DNA of 41,144 nucleotides from DTFZ01 sp964510055 (GCA_964510055.1 CAZDZY010000014.1:1-41144); one strand, 5' to 3'; counted from the first letter of the stretch, positions 1 to 7,293 are shown. Made by a program: numbers and translations. The notes: generated by a model not told the origin, from the letters alone.

Positions 1-730
1 CCCTCTCCCCCGCCTCGAGCGCTATCCTCGTAAGCATGCCGCTCACCCCGGCTCCCCGGTTGCTCGTTATAAGGTATTTCTTATACGTCCCGTCGAAAAG
101 CGTGTCTATGTAATTGACTATCCCCGAAGGCGTTATGGCGCTCGCGAACATCTTCCTCTCTTTGCCGCACCTTCCCGCCGCCGTTTTCGGCAGCTCTTTT
201 TCTATTATCATCCTCGCCTGAGCGCTCTGCGCAGCTTTGTCCATGGTGCATTCGTATGTTTGCGTGATGTCGTCCATCAGGTGCTTTGCCGCGAATATGT
301 AATTGTACGCCCTCCCAAACAGCCGCTTTACCTCGGCGTTTATATCGATTATCTGCTGCCTGTGCGCTTTAATGCCGTCCAAATTCCAGCACTCCCCGAG
401 GTTTATTATCTCGTCCACCGCGCCCGGGTTCTGCGGGTCTATAACGTGCGGCGCGGTGCCGTCTATAAGCGCCGTGCTCAGCTTCGGGAAATATACCCCG
501 TCGAGCGACTCCGGATCTGACGAACAATGCATATATTCCGCGTCCGCTCCCTCTTCCTGCAGCCTTTCGCCTATCTCCTTCATGAATGTGGATTTGCCTA
601 CGCCCGGCCCGCCTTTCAGGCAGAATATGTGCTCCGCCTCGCGCTGCGGCAGTATATAGTGGTAATAAGAGTAGAATCCGGCCCCGGTGTTGCCGCCCGG
701 GAACATATGCCTCGCCTTTCCTCTTTCCAT
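1..730 (-). CDS. P-loop ATPase of the PRK06851 type (3' end outside window)
   Basis: This minus-strand frame is open from an ATG at 730 to the window edge, so about 243 residues are visible and the C-terminus is missing. The start is supported by AAGGGGTG just upstream. Near residue 44 there is a clear Walker A motif, GGPGVGKST, followed by an aspartate/glutamate-rich ATPase-like region. The protein has no signal peptide or membrane segment, so it should be cytoplasmic. The sequence resembles the uncharacterised Bacillota ATPase family seen in spore formers (PRK06851-like), in which two P-loop halves are usual; only the first half would be inside this window. Substrate and role are unknown. 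The permease upstream ends in its own terminator, so this gene is probably transcribed separately. The family call is from memory of the motif pattern, not a search. Confidence 0.75.
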   Translation of the reverse strand, partial: MERGKARHMFPGGNTGAGFYSYYHYILPQREAEHIFCLKGGPGVGKSTFMKEIGERLQEEGADAEYMHCSSDPESLDGVYFPKLSTALIDGTAPHVIDPQNPGAVDEIINLGECWNLDGIKAHRQQIIDINAEVKRLFGRAYNYIFAAKHLMDDITQTYECTMDKAAQSAQARMIIEKELPKTAAGRCGKERKMFASAITPSGIVNYIDTLFDGTYKKYLITSNRGAGVSGMLTRIALEAGER

Positions 731-813
731 AGGTACACCCCTTCACATAATGTTTGTACATTCTATGCGGCTGGGTGATAATATAAACCTGAAATCTATG
801 TGTTATATCATAG

Positions 814-841
814 AAAAAGCTCCGCAGTATCGCGGAGCTTT
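814..841 (-). terminator. Rho-independent terminator of the RbsC-like permease
   Basis: A perfect 10-bp stem (AAAGCTCCGC paired with GCGGAGCTTT, six-base loop) lies 25 bp after the permease stop and runs into a short T tract when read on the minus strand. It separates the permease from the ATPase gene. Confidence 0.85.
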
Positions 842-865
842 CAATCGGAGTTATTATCCCTTATA

Positions 866-1879
866 TCAGGCCTCCGGGGCTTTCGGTTTTCTCTCGTATC
901 TGCTGATATACGCAACTACCAAAAACAAAAGTACCGATCCGTATATGGCGACCGGCCGATAGTAAGCGTCCCAGTCTCCCAGGACTATGATATTCTGAAG
1001 GATGCCCCATACCAAAGCGGGCGCAAGAGCGTATACCGCGGGGAAAAATCTGTTGTCGGCCGCGCGGGTCGAGATTACGGCCGCATATGCGAATATTATA
1101 AATAACTCATATCCTGATCCCATGGACAGCGAACCGACGCCTATGCTTGCAACGGCATAAAGGCCGATCGCCGCGCCTATCACCGCGCTTCCTATATAAG
1201 CAAGTACGTGTACGGGCTTATCCTTTTTATCCCTCTTATAGGAAGGGACGCCGAGCTTTGTCAGCCAAATGATCACGAACGCGATAATGAACGTGGCAGG
1301 AATAAATATTAACGCGCCGTAATCCATCATATCCGCAGAGCTTATTTGTGAAAAGTAAAGCTTCTCCTGCTTTACATTTCCTATACCGATAAAAACATAT
1401 AAAAGCGCGGAAGCAGCCATACCTGTTACAAGCGTCAGTATCACCGACGGTATCTTTAAGAATACTATCAGCGCTCCGTTTATAGCTCCCAACACCGCGC
1501 ATACGGCAACAGCGATCAGCAGGCCTAATACCCAACTGCCCGTTGCATTGGTGACCAGCGCTATTATTACCGATGAGATAGCTATCATCGCGCCGATAGA
1601 CATATCAGGGCCTTTTGCGCGCGAAGTCAGCGCGGTGGCGAACGCGACGGCAAACAAAGATGTACACGCGAACAATATGTTCAGCATATTCTGCCCTTCA
1701 TAAAAACCCAAGGTAAAGAATCCGGCGATTAAAACTACAATCAAGGCTGCCCCCATTAAGCCGGCGCCAAGATAAGTATTCCTGAATGTATACGTTTTTT
1801 CGCCCGGCGGCGGGGTGATCTGATCCGGAGAACCGTTCTGGTCTGTATTTATAGCGTTTTCATTATTTTTTTCATCCAT
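866..1879 (-). CDS. Orphan ABC transporter permease, RbsC/BPD_transp_2-like
   Basis: A 337-residue integral membrane protein with a polar 30-residue N-terminus and about nine hydrophobic segments. Residues 88-100 (RAKGPDMSIGAMI) match the conserved cytoplasmic loop of the ribose/branched-chain amino-acid permease family (compare the E-x-D-x-S-x-G pattern of RbsC), and the following helices look like the same family. Such permeases normally work as a dimer with an ATPase such as RbsA and a substrate-binding protein, but neither partner is encoded next to it, so it is either an orphan subunit or a relative that has changed role. A central loop around residues 210-222 is lysine-rich. The start is an ATG with AAAGGAG ten bases upstream. 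The gene is divergent from the marR-like gene and shares its 200-bp intergenic region. Confidence 0.75.
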   Translation of the reverse strand: MDEKNNENAINTDQNGSPDQITPPPGEKTYTFRNTYLGAGLMGAALIVVLIAGFFTLGFYEGQNMLNILFACTSLFAVAFATALTSRAKGPDMSIGAMIAISSVIIALVTNATGSWVLGLLIAVAVCAVLGAINGALIVFLKIPSVILTLVTGMAASALLYVFIGIGNVKQEKLYFSQISSADMMDYGALIFIPATFIIAFVIIWLTKLGVPSYKRDKKDKPVHVLAYIGSAVIGAAIGLYAVASIGVGSLSMGSGYELFIIFAYAAVISTRAADNRFFPAVYALAPALVWGILQNIIVLGDWDAYYRPVAIYGSVLLFLVVAYISRYERKPKAPEA

Positions 1880-2006
1880 TTAGAGCTGCTCCTTTTCTGT
1901 TATTTTTGTTTCATTATACCATACTTTCCATTACGCCACACATCACGCGTTTTAATAGGTACCTTTTTATTCGAATCGGTATTTAAAAACGGATATTCAG
2001 GATTAG

Positions 2007-2026
2007 AAAATAATCACGATTATTTT
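2007..2026. promoter_or_regulatory. Perfect 9-2-9 dyad upstream of the marR-arsM unit
   Basis: AAAATAATC and GATTATTTT flank two bases, a perfect inverted repeat just upstream of the promoter-proximal dyad at 2032-2054. It lies in the divergent region, so it could be a second operator for the regulator or an element for the permease promoter. Its A/T-rich nature makes chance more likely than for the neighbouring dyad. Confidence 0.45.
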
Positions 2027-2031
2027 AAAAC

Positions 2032-2054
2032 AATAGTTGCAAATTGCAACTATT
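2032..2054. promoter_or_regulatory. Probable MarR operator (11-1-11 perfect palindrome)
   Basis: The half site AATAGTTGCAA is repeated exactly in inverted orientation around a single central A. It overlaps a likely promoter: -35 TTGCAA at 2037-2042, 18 bases, -10 TACAAT at 2061-2066. MarR proteins commonly bind such 16-22 bp dyads and repress their own gene; the TTGCAA-type half site is familiar for this family. Binding by the adjacent regulator is inferred from position. Confidence 0.75.
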
Positions 2055-2084
2055 TTGTGTTACAATATTTTCAAGGAGATAGCT

Positions 2085-2537
2085 ATGGGCGACGTAAAAG
2101 ACAGCAAACGGTTCAGGGAAACGATCCGCGTGCTAAACCGCAGGCTCGGCGTTTTGGAGGAAGGCGGCTTTTTCTGCTGCGGGGTCACGTTTTCGCAATG
2201 CTACGCGCTTATCGAGATAGGCCGCGCGCAGACGATATCGCTGTGCAAACTGGCGGAGATACTCGGCCTCGACAACAGCACGATGAGCAGGACTGTAAAC
2301 AACCTCGTGAACAGCGGGATCGCCGTCCGCGGCACCGACCCGCACGACCGAAGGTGCCTGACCATTGCGCTGACCGAAGCCGGGCAGAAGCTGTTCGAGC
2401 AGGCCGAAAGCATTATGGACGGTTACTTCGACGAGATATTCGGGCATATTCCTGAAGAAAAAAGGAAAAACGTGCTCGAAGACCTTTCGCTTATCCTCGA
2501 AGCTGTAGACAAGAGCGGCTGCTGCCAGGACATCTGA
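2085..2537 (+). CDS. MarR-family regulator, Cys-rich, next to arsM
   Basis: A 150-residue winged-helix DNA-binding protein. The core, from SLCKLAEILGLDNSTMSR to the wing DPHDRRCLTIALTEAG, is a standard MarR helix-turn-helix. It has an unusual number of cysteines: C31-C32, C39, C54, one in the wing (near residue 92) and a C146-C147 pair at the C-terminus. Such thiol clusters would suit binding of As(III), Sb(III) or another soft metal, but that is inference. I chose the ATG at 2085, which has AAGGAG at 2073-2078; an in-frame ATG at 2037 lies inside the operator and has no ribosome binding site. The next gene, 107 bp downstream on the same strand, is arsM, so it probably controls itself and arsM. 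Confidence 0.88.
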   Translation: MGDVKDSKRFRETIRVLNRRLGVLEEGGFFCCGVTFSQCYALIEIGRAQTISLCKLAEILGLDNSTMSRTVNNLVNSGIAVRGTDPHDRRCLTIALTEAGQKLFEQAESIMDGYFDEIFGHIPEEKRKNVLEDLSLILEAVDKSGCCQDI

Positions 2538-2644
2538 CATCACTGGCGGATCGGATTACCATTACTTAAGGACCTCAATGGCCGGTTTTGAGGATCTGTT
2601 GAATATACATTAAGCACGGATTTCTCTGAAAGGAAGCGATAGCT

Positions 2645-3457
2645 ATGGAACACGTTATCAGGGAACAGGTAAAAAAGCATTACGGCTCTATCGCGTCAAA
2701 GGCCGCTAAAGCTCCGCGTTCGTGCTGTTGCAGCGGCTCGTCCTGCGGGTGCGGCAGCAGCGCAAGCGCCTTGGGATATACAAAAGAAGATCTTAAAGGC
2801 CTCCCGACCGAAGCGGTGGGCGCCTCGCTCGGCTGCGCTAACCCGCTTGAACTCGCCGGACTTAAAGAGGGCGAAGCTGTGCTCGACCTCGGCAGCGGCG
2901 GCGGCATAGACGTGCTCGCGGCGTCGAAATACGTAGGCAAAACGGGCAGGGCTTACGGGCTCGACATGACCGACGAAATGCTCGCGCTCGCAAACGAAAA
3001 CAAAAGAAAAATGCATGCCGAAAACGTAGAGTTCTTAAAGGGCTACATAGAGGATATCCCGCTGCCCGACGAGAGCATTGACGCCGTCATCTCCAACTGC
3101 GTAATCAACCTCTCGGAAGACAAAGCAAAGGCGTTGTCAGAAGCGTACCGCGTGCTCAAAAAAGGCGGAAGGTTTGCCGTAGCGGACATCGTTGCTATTA
3201 AAGAAGTGCCTGCTTCGGTGCGCTCGAAAGTCGCGCTGTGGTTCGGCTGCATAGCTGGCGCCCTCGAAACAGGCGAATATAAGCGGCTGCTTGAAAACGC
3301 GGGGTTCCGCGATATAGAGATAACGCCTGTTGATATCTACGGTAAAGACTCGATAGGCGACCTTCTGCCTGAAGAAGATTTCAAAGACTTAAGCGAAGCC
3401 GATATCGAAGCGGCCGACGGCGCGTTCGCCGGGGCTCATATAAAAGCTTTTAAATAG
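2645..3457 (+). CDS. arsM: Arsenite S-adenosylmethionine methyltransferase ArsM
   Basis: A 270-residue cytosolic methyltransferase that transfers methyl groups from SAM to As(III), giving methylated arsenicals. The SAM-binding motif DLGSGGG is at residues 81-87. Cysteines C64, C152 (SNCVINL) and C202 (WFGCIAGA) fit the three catalytic cysteines of ArsM; the C152-C202 spacing of 50 equals that of the algal enzyme. The N-terminus also carries a dense cysteine cluster (C27-C29, C34, C36), often seen in bacterial ArsM. The ATG has a GGAAG ribosome binding site. It follows the MarR-type regulator and ends in a strong terminator. No arsR, arsB/acr3 or arsC is adjacent, so detoxification would rely on methylation or on transporters elsewhere, possibly the PF03773-type permeases at 36.8-37.8 kb. 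Confidence 0.93.
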   Translation: MEHVIREQVKKHYGSIASKAAKAPRSCCCSGSSCGCGSSASALGYTKEDLKGLPTEAVGASLGCANPLELAGLKEGEAVLDLGSGGGIDVLAASKYVGKTGRAYGLDMTDEMLALANENKRKMHAENVEFLKGYIEDIPLPDESIDAVISNCVINLSEDKAKALSEAYRVLKKGGRFAVADIVAIKEVPASVRSKVALWFGCIAGALETGEYKRLLENAGFRDIEITPVDIYGKDSIGDLLPEEDFKDLSEADIEAADGAFAGAHIKAFK

Positions 3458-3479
3458 TTCAGGTTTTCTTATATATAAA

Positions 3480-3515
3480 GGGCGGGGTTAAAATTATACC
3501 CCGCCCGCTTTTATT
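3480..3515 (+). terminator. Terminator after arsM
   Basis: A 9-bp GC-rich stem (GGGCGGGGT with ACCCCGCCC, nine-base loop) followed by GCTTTTATTT, 22 bp after the arsM stop. It may also serve the converging cadC-like gene. Confidence 0.88.
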
Positions 3516-3544
3516 TATCTATTATGTTCAGGTCTTACTGCCCT

Positions 3545-3910
3545 TTACCTCATATTCTCCCGTGCGTGCACCAGCCCCTGATCGAATATCATTTTGACGT
3601 GTTCGTCGTCGAGGGAATAGTATACCGTTTTGCCGTCCCTTCTCGGCTTAACGAGCTTTGCCTGCTTTAAAAGCCGCAGTTGGTGCGATATCGCCGACTG
3701 TGTCATATCGAGCAGGTAAGCTATGTCGCACACGCACATCTCCGCCTCAAACAGCGCGCAGAGTATCCTTATCCTCGTCGTGTCTCCGAACACTTTGAAT
3801 ACCTCGGCAAGGGAATACAACTCTTCTATCGGGGGCATAAGCCCTCTGGCCCGCTCAACCGTGTCTTTATGTATAACGTCGCAATCGCATTTTTCCAAAA
3901 ATTCTTCCAT
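3545..3910 (-). CDS. cadC: ArsR/SmtB-family metal sensor, CadC type
   Basis: A 121-residue winged-helix repressor. Both metal sites known in this family look intact. The alpha3N-type site has C8 and C10 in the N-terminal arm plus C59 and C61 in the ELCVCD-like motif (EMCVCD), as in CadC, which senses Cd(II), Pb(II) and Zn(II). The alpha5 site has D102, H104, H115 and E118 with exactly the SmtB/CzrA spacing. The DNA-recognition helix is around TQSAISHQLRLLKQA. I chose the ATG at 3910 because it has GGAGA upstream; the in-frame extension to 4012 would run through the promoter and operator. The gene is divergent from the P-type ATPase, the classic arrangement in which metal binding releases the repressor and allows efflux. 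Confidence 0.9.
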   Translation of the reverse strand: MEEFLEKCDCDVIHKDTVERARGLMPPIEELYSLAEVFKVFGDTTRIRILCALFEAEMCVCDIAYLLDMTQSAISHQLRLLKQAKLVKPRRDGKTVYYSLDDEHVKMIFDQGLVHARENMR

Positions 3911-3927
3911 GTTTTTATCTCCATCAC

Positions 3928-3956
3928 TTGAACATTTGTTCATATGAGTATATAAT
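3928..3956 (+). promoter_or_regulatory. cadA promoter with overlapping repressor operator
   Basis: TTGAAC at 3928-3933 and TATAAT at 3951-3956 are 17 bases apart, a near-consensus sigma-A promoter pointing at the ATPase. The 6-2-6 palindrome TGAACA-TT-TGTTCA (3929-3942) overlaps the -35 box and spacer, where an ArsR/SmtB repressor would block polymerase. Confidence 0.82.
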
Positions 3957-3968
3957 GTATTTAAGATA

Positions 3969-3997
3969 ATGATAAAACATAAAAAACGTTCTGTCAA
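3969..3997 (-). promoter_or_regulatory. Probable cadC promoter
   Basis: On the minus strand TTGACA (3992-3997) and TATCAT (3969-3974) are 17 bases apart. The operator at 3929-3942 then falls about 20 bases downstream of the expected start of transcription, so one operator could control both genes. Confidence 0.65.
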
Positions 3998-4047
3998 TAT
4001 AATAGACAACATAGGCCTTAAAGCGGCCTTGGTTTGGAGGCTGGAAA

Positions 4048-6063
4048 ATGAAACTTGAAACAGCTATGTTAAAATCGAAATGCGAACTATGCCCCTGCGG
4101 GTGCGGGCAGCCGCTGCATCCGGGCCAAACGCACCACTCGGACATTGTAACCGAAGAAAATTTACACTCCGAGTGTTCGTGCACGCACTGCGGCGAGGAT
4201 GAAGTTATCGAAAAGAAGGATATCATACGCATAGCCGCCGGGGCCGTGCTGTTTGCGGCGGCGCTCATATTTTCGCTGCCATTTGCATATAGCCTCGCGC
4301 TTTATCTTGCTGCATATCTTATTATAGGTGGAGACGTGCTGATAAGGGCGGGTAAAAATATTATACGCGGAAAAGTTTTCGACGAAAACTTTCTCATGAG
4401 CATCGCCACCATCGGCGCGTTTGCGATAAACGAATACCCCGAGGCTGTCGCCGTCATGCTTTTTTATCAGGTAGGCGAGGCGTTCCAGTCGTTCGCGGTG
4501 AATAAATCGAGGCGTTCCATAACGAAGCTTATGGATATAAAACCCGAATACGCCAACGTTAAAAGAGGAAATACTGATGTTAAAGTCTCCCCTGAAGACG
4601 TTGATCCAGGCGATATAATTATAGTAAAACCGGGCGAGCGCTTCCCGCTGGACGGCATAGTGGTTTCCGGCTCGTCGTACGCTGATACATCCGCGCTTAC
4701 AGGGGAATCCGTTCCCAGATGCGTAAACGCGGGCGACAATGTATATTCCGGGTTCATTAATCAAAACGGGCTGCTGGAAGTCGAAGTAAAAAAGACATTC
4801 GGCGAGAGCGCCGTGTCCAAAATACTCGAACTCGTGGAGAACGCGGCGTGCCGCAAAGCGCCGGCGGAAAGCTTTATCACCAGGTTCGCCCGGAGTTATA
4901 CGCCCGTTGTTGTGCTTATTGCCGCGGCTGTCGCGATCGTGCCTCCTCTTCTATTCGGACAGCTGTTTACCGAATGGCTGGGCAGGGCGCTTGTATTCCT
5001 CGTTATATCCTGCCCCTGCGCCCTTGTCATATCCATTCCCTTAGGCTTTTTCGGGGGCATCGGGGCGGCATCCCGCGCGGGCGTGCTTGTAAAGGGCGGC
5101 AATTACCTTGAAGCGTTAAAAGACGTTAAAACCGTAGTGTTCGATAAGACGGGAACGCTCACAGAGGGCAGATTCAGTGTATCGGGGATAAATACATATA
5201 ACGGTTTCAGCGCCGGCGATGTGCTGAAATACACGGCGTATGCGGAATGCAATTCGACGCATCCCATAGCGAGGTCTATTGCTGAAGCGTATGAGGCCGC
5301 GGGGAATGAGGTCAACAGGTCGGAGATGTCCGGTTATGAGGAAATACCCGGTTACGGTATAAAAGCTCTGGCCGGCGGCAGGCAGGTGCTTGCCGGCAGC
5401 GCAGGCTTGCTCGGAAAATACGGCGTTCCTCTGACAAATAACAACGGGGGCACGGCCGTTTATATCGCTGTCGACGGAATACTTGCGGGGTCGATACTCA
5501 TAACAGACAGTATCAAACATGGGGCGAAACAGGCCGTTGCCGCGCTTAGAGCCGCGGGAGTCGAAAGGGTGGTAATGCTGACAGGAGATATAGAGGAAAA
5601 CGCGAAAGCAGTGAGCGGGCAGCTTGGGATAGACGAGTATTACGCGGAGCTCCTGCCTCAGCAAAAGGTAAGCCGTCTGGAGCAGATAATGCGGGAAAGC
5701 ACGAGGACCGCGTTCGTGGGCGACGGCATAAACGACGCTCCCGCGCTTGCCCTTGCGGACATAGGCGTAGCCATGGGCGGCTTAGGCTCTGACGCAGCGA
5801 TAGAAGCCGCCGATGTAGTCATAATGAACGATGAACCGTCCCGTCTTGTTTCCGCTATTCATATAGCGAAAAAAACAAAGCGCATCGTATTGCAGAATAT
5901 AGCGCTGGCAATGGGGGTTAAGCTTATAGTGCTCGCGCTCGGCGCGGGCGGCCTTGCCACGCTGTGGGAGGCGGTGTTCGCTGACGTGGGTGTAGCGCTG
6001 CTTGCCATACTTAACGCTATGAGAGCTTTAAGAGGTAATGCCCGAACGCAGATTCAGGTTTGA
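4048..6063 (+). CDS. cadA: P1B-type heavy-metal ATPase, CadA/ZntA type (Zn/Cd/Pb export)
   Basis: A 671-residue membrane ATPase that exports divalent soft metals. Visible motifs: TGES in the actuator domain, the membrane CPC motif at 322-324, the phosphorylated Asp366 in DKTGTLT, the HP dipeptide (THPIARS) of heavy-metal pumps, and the hinge GDGINDAP (G558-D559-G560). The N-terminal region lacks the usual HMA fold with its GMxCxxC loop. Instead residues 12-48 hold C12, C15, C17, C19, H24, H29, H30, H40, C43, C45, H47 and C48, which could be a metal-loading or sensing tail. The ATG has GGAGG 11 bases upstream. It is divergent from the CadC-type sensor. The CPC motif plus CadC partner favours Zn/Cd/Pb over Cu. 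Confidence 0.93.
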   Translation: MKLETAMLKSKCELCPCGCGQPLHPGQTHHSDIVTEENLHSECSCTHCGEDEVIEKKDIIRIAAGAVLFAAALIFSLPFAYSLALYLAAYLIIGGDVLIRAGKNIIRGKVFDENFLMSIATIGAFAINEYPEAVAVMLFYQVGEAFQSFAVNKSRRSITKLMDIKPEYANVKRGNTDVKVSPEDVDPGDIIIVKPGERFPLDGIVVSGSSYADTSALTGESVPRCVNAGDNVYSGFINQNGLLEVEVKKTFGESAVSKILELVENAACRKAPAESFITRFARSYTPVVVLIAAAVAIVPPLLFGQLFTEWLGRALVFLVISCPCALVISIPLGFFGGIGAASRAGVLVKGGNYLEALKDVKTVVFDKTGTLTEGRFSVSGINTYNGFSAGDVLKYTAYAECNSTHPIARSIAEAYEAAGNEVNRSEMSGYEEIPGYGIKALAGGRQVLAGSAGLLGKYGVPLTNNNGGTAVYIAVDGILAGSILITDSIKHGAKQAVAALRAAGVERVVMLTGDIEENAKAVSGQLGIDEYYAELLPQQKVSRLEQIMRESTRTAFVGDGINDAPALALADIGVAMGGLGSDAAIEAADVVIMNDEPSRLVSAIHIAKKTKRIVLQNIALAMGVKLIVLALGAGGLATLWEAVFADVGVALLAILNAMRALRGNARTQIQV

Positions 6064-6209
6064 ACGTATAAACGGGATCGGTTTACCGGAACCGTTAAGA
6101 AGTTCGGCGTGATAATGTTTGTTTATGTGAGCGCCTTTGATACGGGTACTCTGTTTGATGACAAAGTTAAAACATATAAATAGATCTGCCTATCAGACCA
6201 TCTAAAAAA
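6064..6209. other. Intergenic stretch after cadA
   Basis: No convincing gene. An imperfect hairpin (AACGG...CCGTT with an inner CGGT/ACCG) at 6071-6096 lacks a T tract, so it is a weak terminator candidate. A 22-codon open stretch from about 6115 has no ribosome binding site. Confidence 0.4.
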
Positions 6210-6364
6210 GGCCACTGAAAAGTCCCAATACGGGGTCCCCGAAAAGCCTAAAGCTTTTCGGGGCAAGAAATACAAGGCGTTTCGAGCATTGCGACGATGA
6301 TGTAGTAGTGCTACTTCGAGAGCAAGCGGAGAAACAACGCAGTAGTTGGGCTTTATCAGCGGCC
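6210..6364. repeat. MITE-like element with 19-bp imperfect terminal inverted repeats
   Basis: The stretch starts with GGCCACTGAAAAGTCCCAA and ends with the inverted partner TTGGGCTTTATCAGCGGCC; the ends match at 15 of 19 positions. Inside is a hairpin around GGGGTCCCCGAAAAGC / GCTTTTCGGGG and no long reading frame. Length (155 bp), terminal repeats and lack of coding capacity are typical of a miniature inverted-repeat element. I see no clear target-site duplication. Only one copy is in the window. Confidence 0.6.
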
Positions 6365-6396
6365 TGGGGGCCCTTGATATGGGCCCTTATCTACCT

Positions 6397-6513
6397 TTAC
6401 CGGCCCCAGCCCCCGCCGCAGCCTCCCTGGCCGCCGCCCGCGCCATAGGCGCCCTGGTTAAAACCGAAGCCGCCGTTCCGGCGTGCGCCGCACCCAAAAA
6501 AACCGAATACCAT
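6397..6513 (-). CDS. Small Gly-rich protein, 38 residues
   Basis: On the minus strand an ATG at 6513 is preceded by AAGGTGAG six bases upstream and opens 38 codons ending in TAA. The product begins MVFGFFGCG and is then dominated by glycine with scattered Tyr, Trp, Gln and two cysteines. It resembles in composition the small Gly-rich proteins made during sporulation in Bacillota, and a spore-type hydrolase lies next to it, but it lacks the hydrophobic C-terminal half of YjcZ-type proteins. Its 3' end is 33 bp from the MITE-like repeat. A second start with the same AAGGTGAG motif lies upstream at 6593 and opens only 12 codons. Function unknown; the call rests on start signal and composition. 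Confidence 0.45.
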   Translation of the reverse strand: MVFGFFGCGARRNGGFGFNQGAYGAGGGQGGCGGGWGR

Positions 6514-6668
6514 ATTCCACTCACCTTCGTTATTACAATACGCAAAAATATCATTTATTGTTCATATCCGGCTTGCCGTGATATGGGGGCATAGCGTCTC
6601 ACCTTTATTTTGTTTTTTTAATATACTGTATTAAAGTATTTTTAGTAAATGTATTTGCAGGTGTTTTT

Positions 6669-7112
6669 ATGGAAATGTCAGCAAGGGAAATGCTCGCGAG
6701 GACGTTAAGGTGCGAGGCCGAAGACCAGGGGCAGGACGGCATGAAAGCGGTAGGGACGACCGTTATGAACCGTGTCCATATATCATACGGTGAATACCTC
6801 CGTATAGGGCAGGGAGACCTGCGCAGGGTCCTTACGCAGCCTTACCAGTTCACATGCCTTATGGAAAGCGTAGGAGGGCAGTATAACCCGCAGAATATAT
6901 TTAATATGTCGGCCCGCGCGATCGATTACGATATTGCGGATTGGGCACTATCCGGAAATGTATTCACCGGAGCCGCGGACACCCTGTGGTATATGAATCC
7001 GTTCAGTGCCAGCTGCCCCCCGTATTTTCCTTATAACAGGACCGGGGTGATATTCAACAGGATACATGATCATTGCTTCTACCAGCCTACGCCGTTATAC
7101 GCGCAGACATGA
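6669..7112 (+). CDS. Cell-wall hydrolase, SleB/CwlJ family
   Basis: A 147-residue protein that is almost entirely a Hydrolase_2 (SleB/CwlJ) domain. The catalytic-region signature RTLRCEAEDQGQDGMKAVG is at about residues 11-29, with the family's predicted catalytic Glu, and NRV at 36-38 follows in the usual position. Proteins of this family cut spore-cortex peptidoglycan during germination. There is no signal peptide and no peptidoglycan-binding domain, so it is closer to CwlJ (stored in the coat, needing no secretion) than to full-length SleB. The start at 6669 has only a weak ribosome binding site (GCAGGTG), and ATG 6675 is an alternative. It supports the view that the host forms spores. Confidence 0.88.
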   Translation: MEMSAREMLARTLRCEAEDQGQDGMKAVGTTVMNRVHISYGEYLRIGQGDLRRVLTQPYQFTCLMESVGGQYNPQNIFNMSARAIDYDIADWALSGNVFTGAADTLWYMNPFSASCPPYFPYNRTGVIFNRIHDHCFYQPTPLYAQT

Positions 7113-7120
7113 CCCGTTCG

Positions 7121-7192
7121 TTTTGATACTCGCCGCCTTTTTTACGGTCACATTATCTATCGTCAAATCAGGCGGCGGGTATAATATCAAAG
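7121..7192. repeat. Long imperfect inverted repeat between two converging genes
   Basis: TTTTGATACTCGCCGCCT at 7121-7138 is mirrored by AGGCGGCGGGTATAATATCAAAG at 7170-7192, with a few extra bases in the right arm and a 31-base loop. It follows the hydrolase and lies past the end of the histidine kinase gene. It has no clean T tract, so it may be a bidirectional transcript stabiliser rather than a classic terminator. Confidence 0.55.
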
Positions 7193-7293
7193 CGCAAAAC
7201 AGCGGCTTTAAATATCACCCGTATACAGCCTGAAGTTGTTTTTTAATATCTTTGGTATTCAGCTTGCCGTCAGTATATCTCAGACCCAGAAAC

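Noticed and set aside
369..761. 130-codon minus-strand ORF over the first gene
   Set aside because: It is the wrong frame of the P-loop ATPase; the frame with Walker A and a ribosome binding site is open to the window edge.
6346..6594. 82-codon plus-strand ORF rich in Ala and Pro
   Set aside because: It starts inside the MITE-like repeat and is the complement of the Gly-rich minus-strand ORF, which has the better start signal.
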